Below, in pieces: positions 54,342 to 63,295 of a stretch of DNA of 64,000 bases (its first letter is position 1; each line of letters starts with the position of its first letter). The DNA comes from an uncultured Paracoccaceae bacterium (GTDB taxonomy: Bacteria > Pseudomonadota > Alphaproteobacteria > Rhodobacterales > Rhodobacteraceae): contig CATOSB010000011.1 in NCBI GenBank assembly GCA_951812305.1, positions 558,001 to 622,000 of the forward strand, read 5' to 3'. The translations under genes were made by a program, and so were the position numbers. Below the pieces are notes generated by a model that saw only the letters and a list, made by a program, of their open reading frames with translations, searched no databases and had not been told where the DNA came from.

Positions 54342-55199
54342 ATGAGTTTCATGCGCGTTCTTGCAGCCCTCCTTGCCCTTCTGGCCACACCGGTGCTGGC
54401 CCAAACCCCGTTTGCGAGTTTCGACAAGGCGAGCGAGGCAACGCTGAACGACCCGCACGACCTTGCCATCGGTCCCGACGGTAAACTCTATATCGCCGAC
54501 AAATTCGGCCACCGCATCGTGGTGATGGACCCCGATACGCTGGAAATCCTGTCAACATTTGGCGACGGGCAACTCCCGGGCGTCCACGACATATCCTTTG
54601 GACCCCGCGGAAAGGCTTATACCGCCGTCACTGGGGCCAACGCCGTCGTCGTTTACTGGTTTGCCGAAGGCGAACCGATGGTCGATTTCGCGCTGACGTC
54701 TTTTCCGCGCACCGAAGGCGTGCTCGCCCATTCCAACGGGCGCATTTACGTCATGGCGTCCGGCACCGGACAACTGGTGGCGATGGAACAGGGCGAGGCG
54801 GTTCATGGCGTCGACGGTCTTTTTGGCGCACATGACGTTGTCGAGGCGCATGACGGCTCGATTTGGGTTGCCGACAATCAGCGCAGCCAACTGGTTCACC
54901 TGTCCGAAGAGCTGGAATTCATCAAGGCACTGAACGATCCCAAATACGGCTTCATCGGCCCGCGTTATCTGGATATCGACGATTTCGGCCACCTGATCGT
55001 GGCGGATCAGGACGCACACCGAATCCTGAAGATCGATCCCGTCACCGGCGATCTGCTCGGCATCCTCGGCGACGGTATCCCCGGCCTCGGCCCGATGAAA
55101 TTCGACGATCCCGAAGGCGTCGCTGTCCACGGTAACGCCTATTACTTCTCGGATTCCGACAACAACCGCATTGTCAAATACGTCGTTGTGACCAATTAA
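54342..55199 (+). CDS. Secreted NHL/SMP-30-like beta-propeller protein
   Basis: A 285-residue protein with a signal peptide (MRVLAALLALLATPVLA, cleavage after AQ) and repeated propeller blades: DPHDLAIGPDGKLYIADKFG, VHDISFGPRGKAYTAV, DVVEAHDGSIWVADNQ, YLDIDDFGHLIVADQD and GVAVHGNAYYFSDSDN. The repeats match NHL blades, so it probably folds as a periplasmic propeller that binds a protein, sugar or metal. The next gene starts 13 bp downstream. Confidence 0.83.
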   Translation: MSFMRVLAALLALLATPVLAQTPFASFDKASEATLNDPHDLAIGPDGKLYIADKFGHRIVVMDPDTLEILSTFGDGQLPGVHDISFGPRGKAYTAVTGANAVVVYWFAEGEPMVDFALTSFPRTEGVLAHSNGRIYVMASGTGQLVAMEQGEAVHGVDGLFGAHDVVEAHDGSIWVADNQRSQLVHLSEELEFIKALNDPKYGFIGPRYLDIDDFGHLIVADQDAHRILKIDPVTGDLLGILGDGIPGLGPMKFDDPEGVAVHGNAYYFSDSDNNRIVKYVVVTN

Positions 55200-55212
55200 G
55201 GAGCCACGGTTC

Positions 55213-55938
55213 ATGACCAGAGAACACCCGGACGCCCAAGCTCATGGGGATATTTCCGAGGTTCTGCCGGGTTTGCACTTCGTGACCGGTTCAATGCAGA
55301 TGAAGGCGCCCCTGCCAACCCGGTTTTCCCGCAACATGACGATCATCGCAAACGGGTCAGATCTGACACTGGTCAACACCCTTCGCCTGAGTGAGAAGGG
55401 TCTTGCCGCGCTCGACCAGCTTGGCAGTGTGAAACATGTTATCCGGCTCGCGGGGTTTCACGGCGTGGATGACCCATTTTATGCCGACCGTTACGGCGCC
55501 AAGGTCTGGTCGGTCGATGCGCCCTACAAGGCCGGGTTTGGCGAAGGTGAACCGTATTTTGAAGCCCACGAAATCGTGGCTGCTGATACCCAAATTCCGA
55601 TACCGGGCGCACAATTTTTTGTATTCCAATCCACCCGCACCGGCGAGGCGCTTTTGCATCTGGATCGCGATGGCGGTGTGCTGATTTCAGGTGATTGCCT
55701 GCAAAACTGGGCCCGTGCAGATCGGTTTTTCAGTCTCCCGGCGCGCATCCTGATGCGGTTCATGGGCTTCATCAAGGCCCACAACGTCGGCCCCGGTTGG
55801 TTGAAAACGGCCAAGCCGGATCCGGCAGAGGTCAGATCGCTGCTGAAATTGGAATTCGAACATGTTTTGCCCGCACATGGATCGCCGGTTTTGGGCAATG
55901 CCAAGGCGCATTACACGCCGACTATTTCGGCGGTTTAG
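55213..55938 (+). CDS. Metallo-beta-lactamase-like or DUF4336-like protein
   Basis: A 241-residue cytoplasmic protein. Features suggesting a metallo-beta-lactamase fold are IIANGSDLTLVNTLRLS, RLAGFHGVDDPFYADRYG (in place of the usual HxHxDH), GGVLISGDCLQNW and VLPAHGSPVLGN. The reduced metal motif suggests a different or lost metal site. Coupled closely to the propeller gene, with which it may form an operon. Confidence 0.65.
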   Translation: MTREHPDAQAHGDISEVLPGLHFVTGSMQMKAPLPTRFSRNMTIIANGSDLTLVNTLRLSEKGLAALDQLGSVKHVIRLAGFHGVDDPFYADRYGAKVWSVDAPYKAGFGEGEPYFEAHEIVAADTQIPIPGAQFFVFQSTRTGEALLHLDRDGGVLISGDCLQNWARADRFFSLPARILMRFMGFIKAHNVGPGWLKTAKPDPAEVRSLLKLEFEHVLPAHGSPVLGNAKAHYTPTISAV

Positions 55939-56298
55939 AGCGAAATTTTTTCGTATCAACGAGCTGAAAATGGCCTGAGGCAGATGCCCACTCACTTCCC
56001 CACCACGCAACCTTGTTGGCGGCTATCGCCTGCCCGTGGGATGGCGATGCAACGTCTCAATGACGCGCTTTATGCCAGCCAAGTCCGTACGAAATCTATG
56101 GATTGCACCCAGCCTAGCAATATCGCCAGCCCGTGGGAACGGGCAGGCGATGGCCGGGGCACCTGCGGTGCTGTTAACCCGGCCGGGGTGTCGTGTCAGA
56201 AAGGCAGGTAAAGGCTCAAAAGACCCGCCCCCAACCGATCCCTCAATTCTCCAAATCTCAGTCCCGCCAGTCTGAGCCAACCGACACAGGCACAGGCA
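55939..56298. other. Intergenic region with palindromic repeat
   Basis: The 360-bp space between two convergent genes has no recognised gene. It carries two related copies of an inverted-repeat sequence (56025-56048 and 56122-56151), described separately, which may act as a transcription terminator or REP-like unit. Confidence 0.5.
56122..56151. repeat. Strong hairpin, REP-like
   Basis: ATCGCCAGCCCGT and ACGGGCAGGCGAT pair in a 12-bp stem with one A-A mismatch and a short GGGA loop. A shorter relative, ATCGCCTGCCCGTGGGAT then GGCGAT, lies 97 bp upstream at 56025. The similarity suggests a dispersed palindromic repeat. Confidence 0.55.
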
Positions 56299-57156
56299 CT
56301 ATTCAGCCGCCAGTGCCATATCCTTGCCCGCACCCATGATGTCGGCGACGACACTTTCCAATAACTTGCGGAATCCCATGAATTTCGAGCTCGGGCGAAC
56401 CATGCGCTCGTTCATATAAAGCGCCCGATCAATCTCGACCTGCACCACGTGCTGCCCGTGCGACGGACGGCCATAGGCCTGCGCGGTATAGGCACCCGCA
56501 AAGGGCGAATTCCGCACCACATGCAGACCCGTCGCGGCAAATGCCTCGGCAATCCGGTCTGTGATCTCTGGTGAGGCAGACGCGCCGAAGCGGTCGCCAA
56601 GCACGATTTCCGCGGGCTTCTTGTCCGTTGGCGTGATGGATGAAATCGCTTCATGCGGCATGGAATGGCAATCGATCAGGATCACTTCTCCGAAATCGCG
56701 CCGTGTCTCTCCAATCAGCTTCTGCAAAGCGACGTGATAAGGATGCCAGCGGGTCGCAATCCGCTCGCGCGCCTCTTCCAGCGGGATCTTTCCACGATAG
56801 ATCGCGCGGCCATTGGCCACGACGCGCGGGATCACGCCAAGTCCCGAATTGACCCGTGGATTATGGCCCGCGCGGCGGATACCTTCGATGATCGCGGGGT
56901 CCAGTTCCTCTGACGACCGGTTCAGATCGACATAGGCGCGCGGCACATTCGCCGTCAAAAGCGGCGCCCCCATCTGCACAACCGGCTCGAACAGAAGATC
57001 GACAAACGCGTCCTCGGATGAGCGAATCATCAGGTCGTCCAGCAGGCTTTTGCGCAGAAAATCCATCGGGTAGTCGCGCCCGCTATGCGGCGAGGCAAAC
57101 ACGACATTTGTCGTCTGCATCTCAGGCGCATACAGGGTATAGGGTTTTCTGGGCAT
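56299..57156 (-). CDS. N-formylglutamate amidohydrolase (FGase) family protein
   Basis: A 285-residue enzyme with VFASPHSGRDYP, RSSEDAFVDLLFEP, ANVPRAYVDLNRS, ILIDCHSMPHEA and PSHGQHVVQVEIDRALYM, all typical of the FGase domain. Members release formate from N-formylglutamate in histidine breakdown; no hut genes are adjacent, so the exact substrate is open. The ATG at 57156 has GGAGGAGAG upstream and is preferred over one 13 codons earlier. Confidence 0.88.
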   Translation of the reverse strand: MPRKPYTLYAPEMQTTNVVFASPHSGRDYPMDFLRKSLLDDLMIRSSEDAFVDLLFEPVVQMGAPLLTANVPRAYVDLNRSSEELDPAIIEGIRRAGHNPRVNSGLGVIPRVVANGRAIYRGKIPLEEARERIATRWHPYHVALQKLIGETRRDFGEVILIDCHSMPHEAISSITPTDKKPAEIVLGDRFGASASPEITDRIAEAFAATGLHVVRNSPFAGAYTAQAYGRPSHGQHVVQVEIDRALYMNERMVRPSSKFMGFRKLLESVVADIMGAGKDMALAAE

Positions 57157-57276
57157 CGGCTCTCCTCCGGAACAGTATAACCATGCCGGGGCCACCGCAA
57201 AAGGCCTTGAACCGTTTGTGCATCCCTTTTATACGCAGCCGGACCTGCTTCGGACCGGTCGGTTCCGGGCGGAATC

Positions 57277-57351
57277 GGGCGATTAGCTCAGCGGTAGAGC
57301 ACTTCGTTGACATCGAAGGGGTCACTGGTTCAATCCCAGTATCGCCCACCA
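57277..57351 (+). tRNA. tRNA-Val (GAC)
   Basis: A 75-nt tRNA with acceptor stem GGGCGAT/ATCGCCC, D arm TAGCTCAGCGGTAGAGC, anticodon stem CTTCG/CGAAG around the loop TTGACAT (anticodon GAC), T arm CTGGTTCAATCCCAG and encoded CCA. Confidence 0.97.
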
Positions 57352-57404
57352 TTGGAATTTATCGGCGCGCAGTAAGCGTGCCGCGACAAACAGGAGAGAG
57401 GACC

Positions 57405-57530
57405 ATGAAGGTCAGAAACTCACTTCGTTCGCTGAAGAACCGGCACCGCGATTGCCGTATCGTGCGCCGTAAAGGCCGGGTATATGTGATCAACAAGACC
57501 CAGCGCCGGTTCAAGGCGCGCCAGGGCTGA
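57405..57530 (+). CDS. rpmJ: Ribosomal protein L36
   Basis: A 41-residue, highly basic protein MKVRNSLRSLKNRHRDCRIV ... QRRFKARQG, matching the L36 form without the complete zinc ribbon (only one Cys is seen). AGGAGAGAGG precedes the ATG. A terminator follows at once. Confidence 0.95.
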   Translation: MKVRNSLRSLKNRHRDCRIVRRKGRVYVINKTQRRFKARQG

Positions 57531-57551
57531 TTTCGAACAATCCGGACTGAA

Positions 57552-57574
57552 AAGGCCGCCCTCAGGGCGGCCTT
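57552..57574 (+). terminator. Terminator of rpmJ
   Basis: A perfect 8-bp stem GGCCGCCC/GGGCGGCC with a three-base loop, preceded by AAAA and followed by TT. The T-run is short, so it may also need Rho; it lies between rpmJ and the convergent caspase-like pseudogene. Confidence 0.75.
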
Positions 57575-58344
57575 CGCCATTATGATCACGTCCCGCAGAG
57601 TTACTGCAATGCGGTACTTAACAACCTTGCCACATCGTTTCGCGTCACAAACCCGGTGACCGGCAATTCATTGGCGCGCTGGAACTTGCGCAAGGCACGT
57701 CGGGTTTCCCTGGTGAATTTGCCATCCACAGGCCCGGGCTCCAGATCCAGCTTGGCCAGTTGCAACTCGATCAGTTTTCGCGTGACAGGGTTCAAACCCA
57801 GCCGTGCTTCGGCTTGCTGTGCTGCCTCGACAATGTCGCGCGGCGTTTCCGGATTCGTCATGGCTTGGATGCGCGCCCGGGCCTCCTGAACGAACGCGCC
57901 TTCGGGATAGGCCCTGACATATTGGCGATACGACTGAACGCTGTTCTCGGTTGACGCGTGATCCCATGCGGCGCGCTCCTCTGCGCGTGCCAGACGGCGG
58001 CGCTCTCGTTCGATTGCACGAAGCCGTTGTCTGGCCTGATCAGAAAACAATCCGTCGGGATATCGCTCGATATAAGCGGCAATCCGTCTTCCGCCCCGGA
58101 TTGCCCGGTGCGCTGCCAATAGCGGCGGTCGGCCCGCTCTTCAGCCCGTCGGCGCTCTTCTGCTTCGCGGCGCAATTGCTCTGCCCGCCGCGCGGCGGCA
58201 TTTTCCAGCCGCGTAACCTGATTGGCCGTCAGATAGCCGCTGGCCTCAAGATTTGCGCTGGCCTGCCAGTTCCTGATGGCCGCCCTTGAGCGGCCCCCGA
58301 ATATGCCGTCAACACCAAACGGATCAAACCCAAGACCAGATGAG

Positions 58345-59795
58345 CGTTTTGCGGCGGGCACAATGCCTGTGGTTTTCTCGACGAACATGGACTTGTTCGA
58401 AGGAGGAAACACGAATGAACAAAACAGCTTACGTTGGTCTTGACGTTCACAAGGACACGATTGCGGTGGCCATTGCAGATGAAGGGCGGCGGGGCGAGAT
58501 GCGCTTTTTCGGGACCATCACCAGTTCCGCTGATTCTGTTTTGCGCCTAACCAAACAGCTGACGGCGGCGGGCAACACGCCGAGCTTCTGTTATGAAGCA
58601 GGACCTTGTGGTTACGGACTGTACCGCCATCTCACCAAGCTCGGATTTGAGTGTGCCGTTGTCGCGCCCGCACTGATCCCGCGCAAGGCTGGCGACAAGG
58701 TCAAGACCGACCGGCGCGACGCTGAAATGCTGGCGCGGCTCTGGCGGGCCGGTGAACTCACCCCCATCTGGACACCGGACGAGGAGCAGGAGGCCATGCG
58801 CGATCTGATCCGCACGCGCAAGCAGGCGACGGATGCCGTGAAGGTCGCCAAGCAGCAATTGCTCAGCTTTCTCTTGCGTCATGGACTCCGATACGAGAAT
58901 GGCAGCTATTGGACGAAGCGGCATCGCCGATGGCTGGCAGAATTGCGCCGCTTCCGCTTTTCTCACCAGCAGCTGGCCTTCGAGGAACTGAAGCGCGCTG
59001 TTGATCAAGCCGAAGCCCGAGTGGCCACCCTGGACCAGGCGATTGAAGAGGCAATTCAGACCTGGCGCTTCGCTCCTGTCGTCGATGCCTTGCGTGCGCT
59101 GCGTGGGGTGAACACGATCATCGCGAGCACTGTGGTGGCCGAGATCGGCGACATCACGCGATTTGAAAATCCACGCCAACTCATGGCATGGCTTGGACTG
59201 GTGCCAACCGAACATTCCAGTGGTAACACAACGCGGCGGGGGCGTCTGACCAAGACCGGCAATGCCCTGGCCCGGACGATGCTGGTGGAGGCGAGCTGGT
59301 CCTACCGGCATCCGCCGAAGGAGGGGCATCTCTACCTGAAACGCTCCGAGCACCTGCCACAGGAGATCCGCGACATCGGCTGGAAAGCGCAGACCCGTCT
59401 GTGCAAGCGGTTCCGGTATCTGTCGAACACCGGCAAACCTCAGCCGCGCGTGCTCGCCGCAATCGCCCGCGAACTGGCTGGCTTCGTCTGGGACATCGCA
59501 CGGAAAGCGCCGCTCCCGGCCTGAGTTGGCAGGCATCACAGCCTGCCTGTGTAGCACGCTGGAGATGGCGGCCATTGATAGGGAAACCCTCGGAACACTT
59601 TGGGAAAAACATCCGGTCTTAGAGAGAGGTAACCCCGTATCGAACTTGGTCAGGCGGTATCCAATCCGCGGATGAGAGAATGATAACCATCGGTTCGGCC
59701 CACCGTCTCCAGCGCCTGCACAGGCTACAACTTTTGACCATCCCGCACCAGCGGGGTAGATAAAGCGTGTCGAGAAAACCAAAAACGCTCATGAG
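58345..59795 (+). mobile_element. IS110-family element, inside caspase-like gene
   Basis: The host frame rebuilds as RNLSSGLGFDP when the sequence between the two ATGAG copies (58340-58344 and 59791-59795) is removed. The element lacks clear terminal inverted repeats, as usual for IS110. About 1.45 kb including a long non-coding stretch after the transposase (59525-59790), which in this family can encode the guide RNA of the recombinase. Confidence 0.8.
58415..59524 (+). CDS. IS110-family DEDD recombinase
   Basis: A 369-residue protein with the RuvC-like N-terminal domain (AYVGLDVHKDTIAVAIADEG, CYEAGPCGYGLYRHL, DKVKTDRRDAEMLARL giving the D-E-D-D set) and the transposase_20 domain with the catalytic Ser (ALRGVNTIIASTVVAEIGDI, LGLVPTEHSSGNTTRRGRLTK). 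GGAGGAAAC precedes the ATG at 58415. Intact and probably active. Confidence 0.95.
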   Translation: MNKTAYVGLDVHKDTIAVAIADEGRRGEMRFFGTITSSADSVLRLTKQLTAAGNTPSFCYEAGPCGYGLYRHLTKLGFECAVVAPALIPRKAGDKVKTDRRDAEMLARLWRAGELTPIWTPDEEQEAMRDLIRTRKQATDAVKVAKQQLLSFLLRHGLRYENGSYWTKRHRRWLAELRRFRFSHQQLAFEELKRAVDQAEARVATLDQAIEEAIQTWRFAPVVDALRALRGVNTIIASTVVAEIGDITRFENPRQLMAWLGLVPTEHSSGNTTRRGRLTKTGNALARTMLVEASWSYRHPPKEGHLYLKRSEHLPQEIRDIGWKAQTRLCKRFRYLSNTGKPQPRVLAAIARELAGFVWDIARKAPLPA

Positions 59796-60759
59796 AGGTT
59801 CCTTTGAATCTGCCGCCGCTGGTCACGGCTCAGTCCAATCTGCTCTTCGGCAATCCGGGCGCGGTCTTCCGGCGTCAGTGTAAGATCTTCGATGTGTTGG
59901 CGCGCCTCGGCGGCGAATATGCCGTCCGGGTAGAGATCAAGGTACAGCTGAAAGGACTGAACGGCATTATCGGCAGTTGCGCGCCGCCACAATCTCTCTT
60001 CCGGCGTAAGCACAGGCTCGGGTTGCACCACATCCTGATCAGGCAGAAACGCCGCGCGGCGGGGAAGGAAGCCGTGAATTCTCAAACCGTCGCCAATCTG
60101 GTCTGCACCTGCCGACATTGGCTGACCGCGCTGCAGGATTGTGCCGGTAAGGAATTGCGACAGCAAATCCGCCTCAGCCATGGCAACTGTCACACCTTGT
60201 GGAATGCGCCTTGGCACATAACCGTCTCTCATGTCTTCGCCGAATTGTTGCGCGCGCCCGCCCGTTGCCACAGCCAAAAGCGCCTCACCCTGCCGTTGTT
60301 TCAGAATGTCCAAAACAGCACCAAGCGAAATCCCCTGATTGGCCAAATTCAACGGATTGGGGGATCCCGCATCGCTGACCAGCAACCAGCTGTCACGTGC
60401 ATTGCTGACAAAATGACCGCCAACAACCACAACGATCCGATCGGCATCCCGCATTCGGCTGGAAATGACCTGCCGCGTTTGCGCAAGGCTGGTGGTGGTA
60501 AGGTTTCGGCTTAGCACTACGTCAAATCCGGCGTTCCGAAAATCCTGCTGCAACCGGTTCAATTGGCCAAGCCCCGGCGGGCTGGAATAATTGCTGTATC
60601 GTTCGTTGGTTATGATCACGGCCAGATCGGCAGCGCTCGCAAGTGATGCCAAGCCCAACGCGGCAGACAACACAACAGAACCCAGAAGACCCCTGAAATT
60701 CATATTTTCCTCCCAGTCCGACGAGCCCTAGTCCCTCGCTTCGCATGATTTGACGTTGT

Positions 60760-61966
60760 GATATTTTTCTGAATCACTCTGCTATAGATTTTGGGAGGGT
60801 ATTGAGATGTCAAAATGTGGTCGTGCTGTGAAGTATGTTGTTCGACTGAATGCTGGTGAGCGGTTGCAGCTTGAGGATATGATCCGCACGGGTCGGCAGG
60901 CGGCGTATCGACTGCTCAAGGCGCGGATATTGCTCAAGGCAGATGTATCTTCAGACAGTGGCGGCTGGGATGACGAGCGGATTGCAGAAGCTTTGGAGAC
61001 CAGTGTTTCCACAGTATTCCGTACCCGCCGCCAGGTTGTGGAAGAAGGCCTTGAGGCGGCTCTGGGTCGCAAAAAGCAGAAGACCCCGTCCACGCCAGCA
61101 ATCTTTGATGGAACCGCTGAGGCGAAGCTCATTGCGTTGGCCTGTTCGGAACCACCGGAGGGTCACGCGCGCTGGTCTTTGCGTCTTCTGGAAACGCGCG
61201 TGGTCGAATTGGGCATCGTTGAAGCAGCCAGCGACAGCACGATCCATCGGGTGCTCAAAAAAACGCGCTCAAACCGCACAAGAGCCGCTATTGGGTGATC
61301 CCTCCGAAAGCCAATGCAGGTTTTGTTGCTGCGATGGAAGATGTGCTGGAAGTCTACACGCGCCCCTATGATCCGGCCCGCCCGCTGGTTTGCCTTGACG
61401 AGACCAGCAAGCAGCTGACCTTTGAGACCCGTACGCCGATCCCAATCCGGCCGGGGCGCGAAGCCCGTTTCGACTATGAATACGAGCGCGCGGGTGTGGC
61501 CAGCCTGTTCATGTTGTTTGCCCCGCTTGAAGGCTGGCGCCATGTTGCCGTTCGAGACCGCCGAACCGCCATCGATTTTGCCCACATTCTCAAGGACCTC
61601 GCCGACACCCACTTCCCCAAGGCTGACCGGATTACACTGGTTCAGGACAATCTCAACACCCACAACCCGGCGTCGTTATACAAGGCCTTTCCACCTGATG
61701 AAGCCCGTCGCATTGTCGAACGGTTTGAGTGGCACTTCACGCCCAAACACGGCTCCTGGCTCAACATCGCAGAATGTGAACTCAGCACACTTGCGCGTCA
61801 ATGTCTCGACCGCCGCATTCCTGATCGCAACACCTTGGCCAATGAAGCAAAGGCATGGGAAACCGAGCGAAACACCGCATCCGCAAAGGTGACATGGCGA
61901 TTCTCAACTAAAGACGCACGCATCAAACTTGCTCACCTTTACCCGCAAATCGGATGAATCAAGGGA
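60760..61966 (+). mobile_element. IS630-C element (boundaries approximate)
   Basis: A third, distinct IS630-type element. The limits are set from the transposase gene and short matching ends (TCTGAATCACTC at the left, GGATGAATCAAGGGA at the right as a loose inverted pair); the right limit touches the stop codon of the PaaK-like gene. I could not define a certain target duplication. Confidence 0.65.
60807..61957 (+). CDS. IS630-family transposase C, two frames
   Basis: The first frame (60807-61298) has a helix-turn-helix half (ERIAEALETSVSTVFRTRRQ); the second (to 61957) has the DDE half: LVCLDETSKQL, ITLVQDNLNTHNPASLY and HFTPKHGSWLNIAECELS. A -1 shift at the A7 run (61258-61264) joins RVLKK to NALKPHKSRYWVIPPK. 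The same design, with an A7 run at the same point, is seen in the two other IS630 types here. Confidence 0.9.
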
Positions 61967-63175
61967 CTAGACGTCAAAGTCGCGCCGGTCATCAATCACC
62001 TTGCCGTCGTTTGGCAACGATCCGGGCGCGACGACCTCGACCTCGCCCCGCAATTTCAACACATCGGCCACGGCAGACTTCATGGCGCTCAGATCATCAG
62101 GCACCTCGGCCAGTTCAACCTGCACCGCCATCACATCCCGCGCACCGTCGCGCGTCACCACCACCCGGGCCTTTTCAACACCGGCAAGCTTTCTTACCAG
62201 CGCCGCCACCTGTTCGGGGCGCACAAACATGCCCTTTACCTTGGTTGTCTGGTCCGCACGGCCCATCCACCCCTTGATTCGCATGTTAGTGCGTCCACAA
62301 GGCGACTCACCGGGAAGAATGGCAGATAAGTCCCCGGTCGCAAAACGAATGAGCGGATAGTCGGGGTTCAGCGTCGTCACCACCACCTCGCCAACTTCTC
62401 CAACCGGCACCGGATCACCGGTGCCGGGGCGCACGATTTCCACGATCACGCCCTCATCAACGATCATCCCTTCCATCGGCGGGCTTTCATAAGCCACATT
62501 GCCCAGATCAGCCGTGCCATAGTTTTGCAGACACAGAATGCCGCGATCCGCATATTCCTGCCGAACCGCCGGGAAAAGCGGCCCGCCACCGACGACGGCC
62601 TTGGTGATCTTCAGCGTCAGACCCATCTCGTCAGACCGATCCAGCAGCACTTTCAGGTAATCCGGCGTCCCGGCATAGGCCGTCACTCCAACGTGATGCG
62701 CGGCTTCAACCTGCAATCCGGTCTGCCCGGTGCCCGCGGGCAACACCGCTGCGCCAACCGCCCGTGCGCCATTTTCAAAGATCAGCCCAGCCGGTGTCAG
62801 GTGATAGCTGAAACAGTTCTGCACAATGTCGCCGGCCCCGATCCCCGCCGCATTCAAAAACCGCCCCACGCGCCACCAGTCATGGCTGACACCGCCGGGT
62901 TCATAGATCGGCCCCGGGCTTTGGAAGTAATGCACGACGTTGCTGACCTCGATGCCACCAAAGGGCGGTCGCACTTTTTGCCAGTCCACCAGATCAGATT
63001 TTCTAAGCAACGGCAGCGTGGGCAATTCGTCCAGGCTTTGAATATCCGCCGCCGCCGCGCGCCAGCTGTCCGGCGCGACGGTAATCGCCGCCAGCCGTTC
63101 CTTCAGCGCCGCCGTTTGCGCGGCCACGCGCGCATCCTGACCGCGCGTTTCCAGATCGTCATAAAAGCCCGTCAT
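61967..63175 (-). CDS. Phenylacetate-CoA ligase-like (PaaK family) AMP-forming ligase
   Basis: A 402-residue adenylate-forming enzyme: LRKSDLVDWQKVRPPFGG, SYHLTPAGLIFENGA, a YGTADLGNVAYE motif, then LIRFATGDLSAILPG and RIKGWMGRADQTTKVKGMFV, with a C-terminal Lys-containing NDGKVIDDRRDFDV. It activates an aryl or alkyl acid with ATP and transfers it to CoA. The IS630-C right end touches its stop codon but leaves the sequence whole. Confidence 0.85.
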   Translation of the reverse strand: MTGFYDDLETRGQDARVAAQTAALKERLAAITVAPDSWRAAAADIQSLDELPTLPLLRKSDLVDWQKVRPPFGGIEVSNVVHYFQSPGPIYEPGGVSHDWWRVGRFLNAAGIGAGDIVQNCFSYHLTPAGLIFENGARAVGAAVLPAGTGQTGLQVEAAHHVGVTAYAGTPDYLKVLLDRSDEMGLTLKITKAVVGGGPLFPAVRQEYADRGILCLQNYGTADLGNVAYESPPMEGMIVDEGVIVEIVRPGTGDPVPVGEVGEVVVTTLNPDYPLIRFATGDLSAILPGESPCGRTNMRIKGWMGRADQTTKVKGMFVRPEQVAALVRKLAGVEKARVVVTRDGARDVMAVQVELAEVPDDLSAMKSAVADVLKLRGEVEVVAPGSLPNDGKVIDDRRDFDV

Positions 63176-63295
63176 TCAATCGTCCTTTTGCAGGTGCGGC
63201 GAATCATCGCCGTGTCATTGTACGCAATCGTATACCGACGTGGTTTGTGGTACATTCTCTGTTGTGAATATGTCCTTAGCTAACGGTGTGCCCTC

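Larger units (their letters stand above)
57601..60703 (-). pseudogene. Caspase-like protein with peptidoglycan-binding domains, split by IS110 and frameshifted
   Basis: The 5' part (59796-60703) encodes a signal peptide (MNFRGLLGSVVLSAALGLAS ... ASAA) and a C14-like caspase fold: ADLAVIITNERYSNY, VVVVGGHFVSNARD and VLDILKQRQGEALLAVATGG. The expected His-Gly is GGHF and the expected catalytic Cys (DxC) is Ala-Thr, so it looks like a pseudo-enzyme. The 3' part continues GLGFDPFGVDGIFGGRSRAAI (first peptidoglycan-binding domain) and closes with a second (GPVDGKFTRETRRALRKFQR). A frameshift near 58095 separates GQSGAEDG from RIAAYIERYP. The IS110 element sits between NLS and SGLGFDP. The gene is dead twice over. 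Confidence 0.8.

Noticed and set aside
58547..59782. 411-codon open frame on the minus strand across IS110
   Set aside because: Shadow of the IS110 recombinase, which has clear family motifs on the plus strand.
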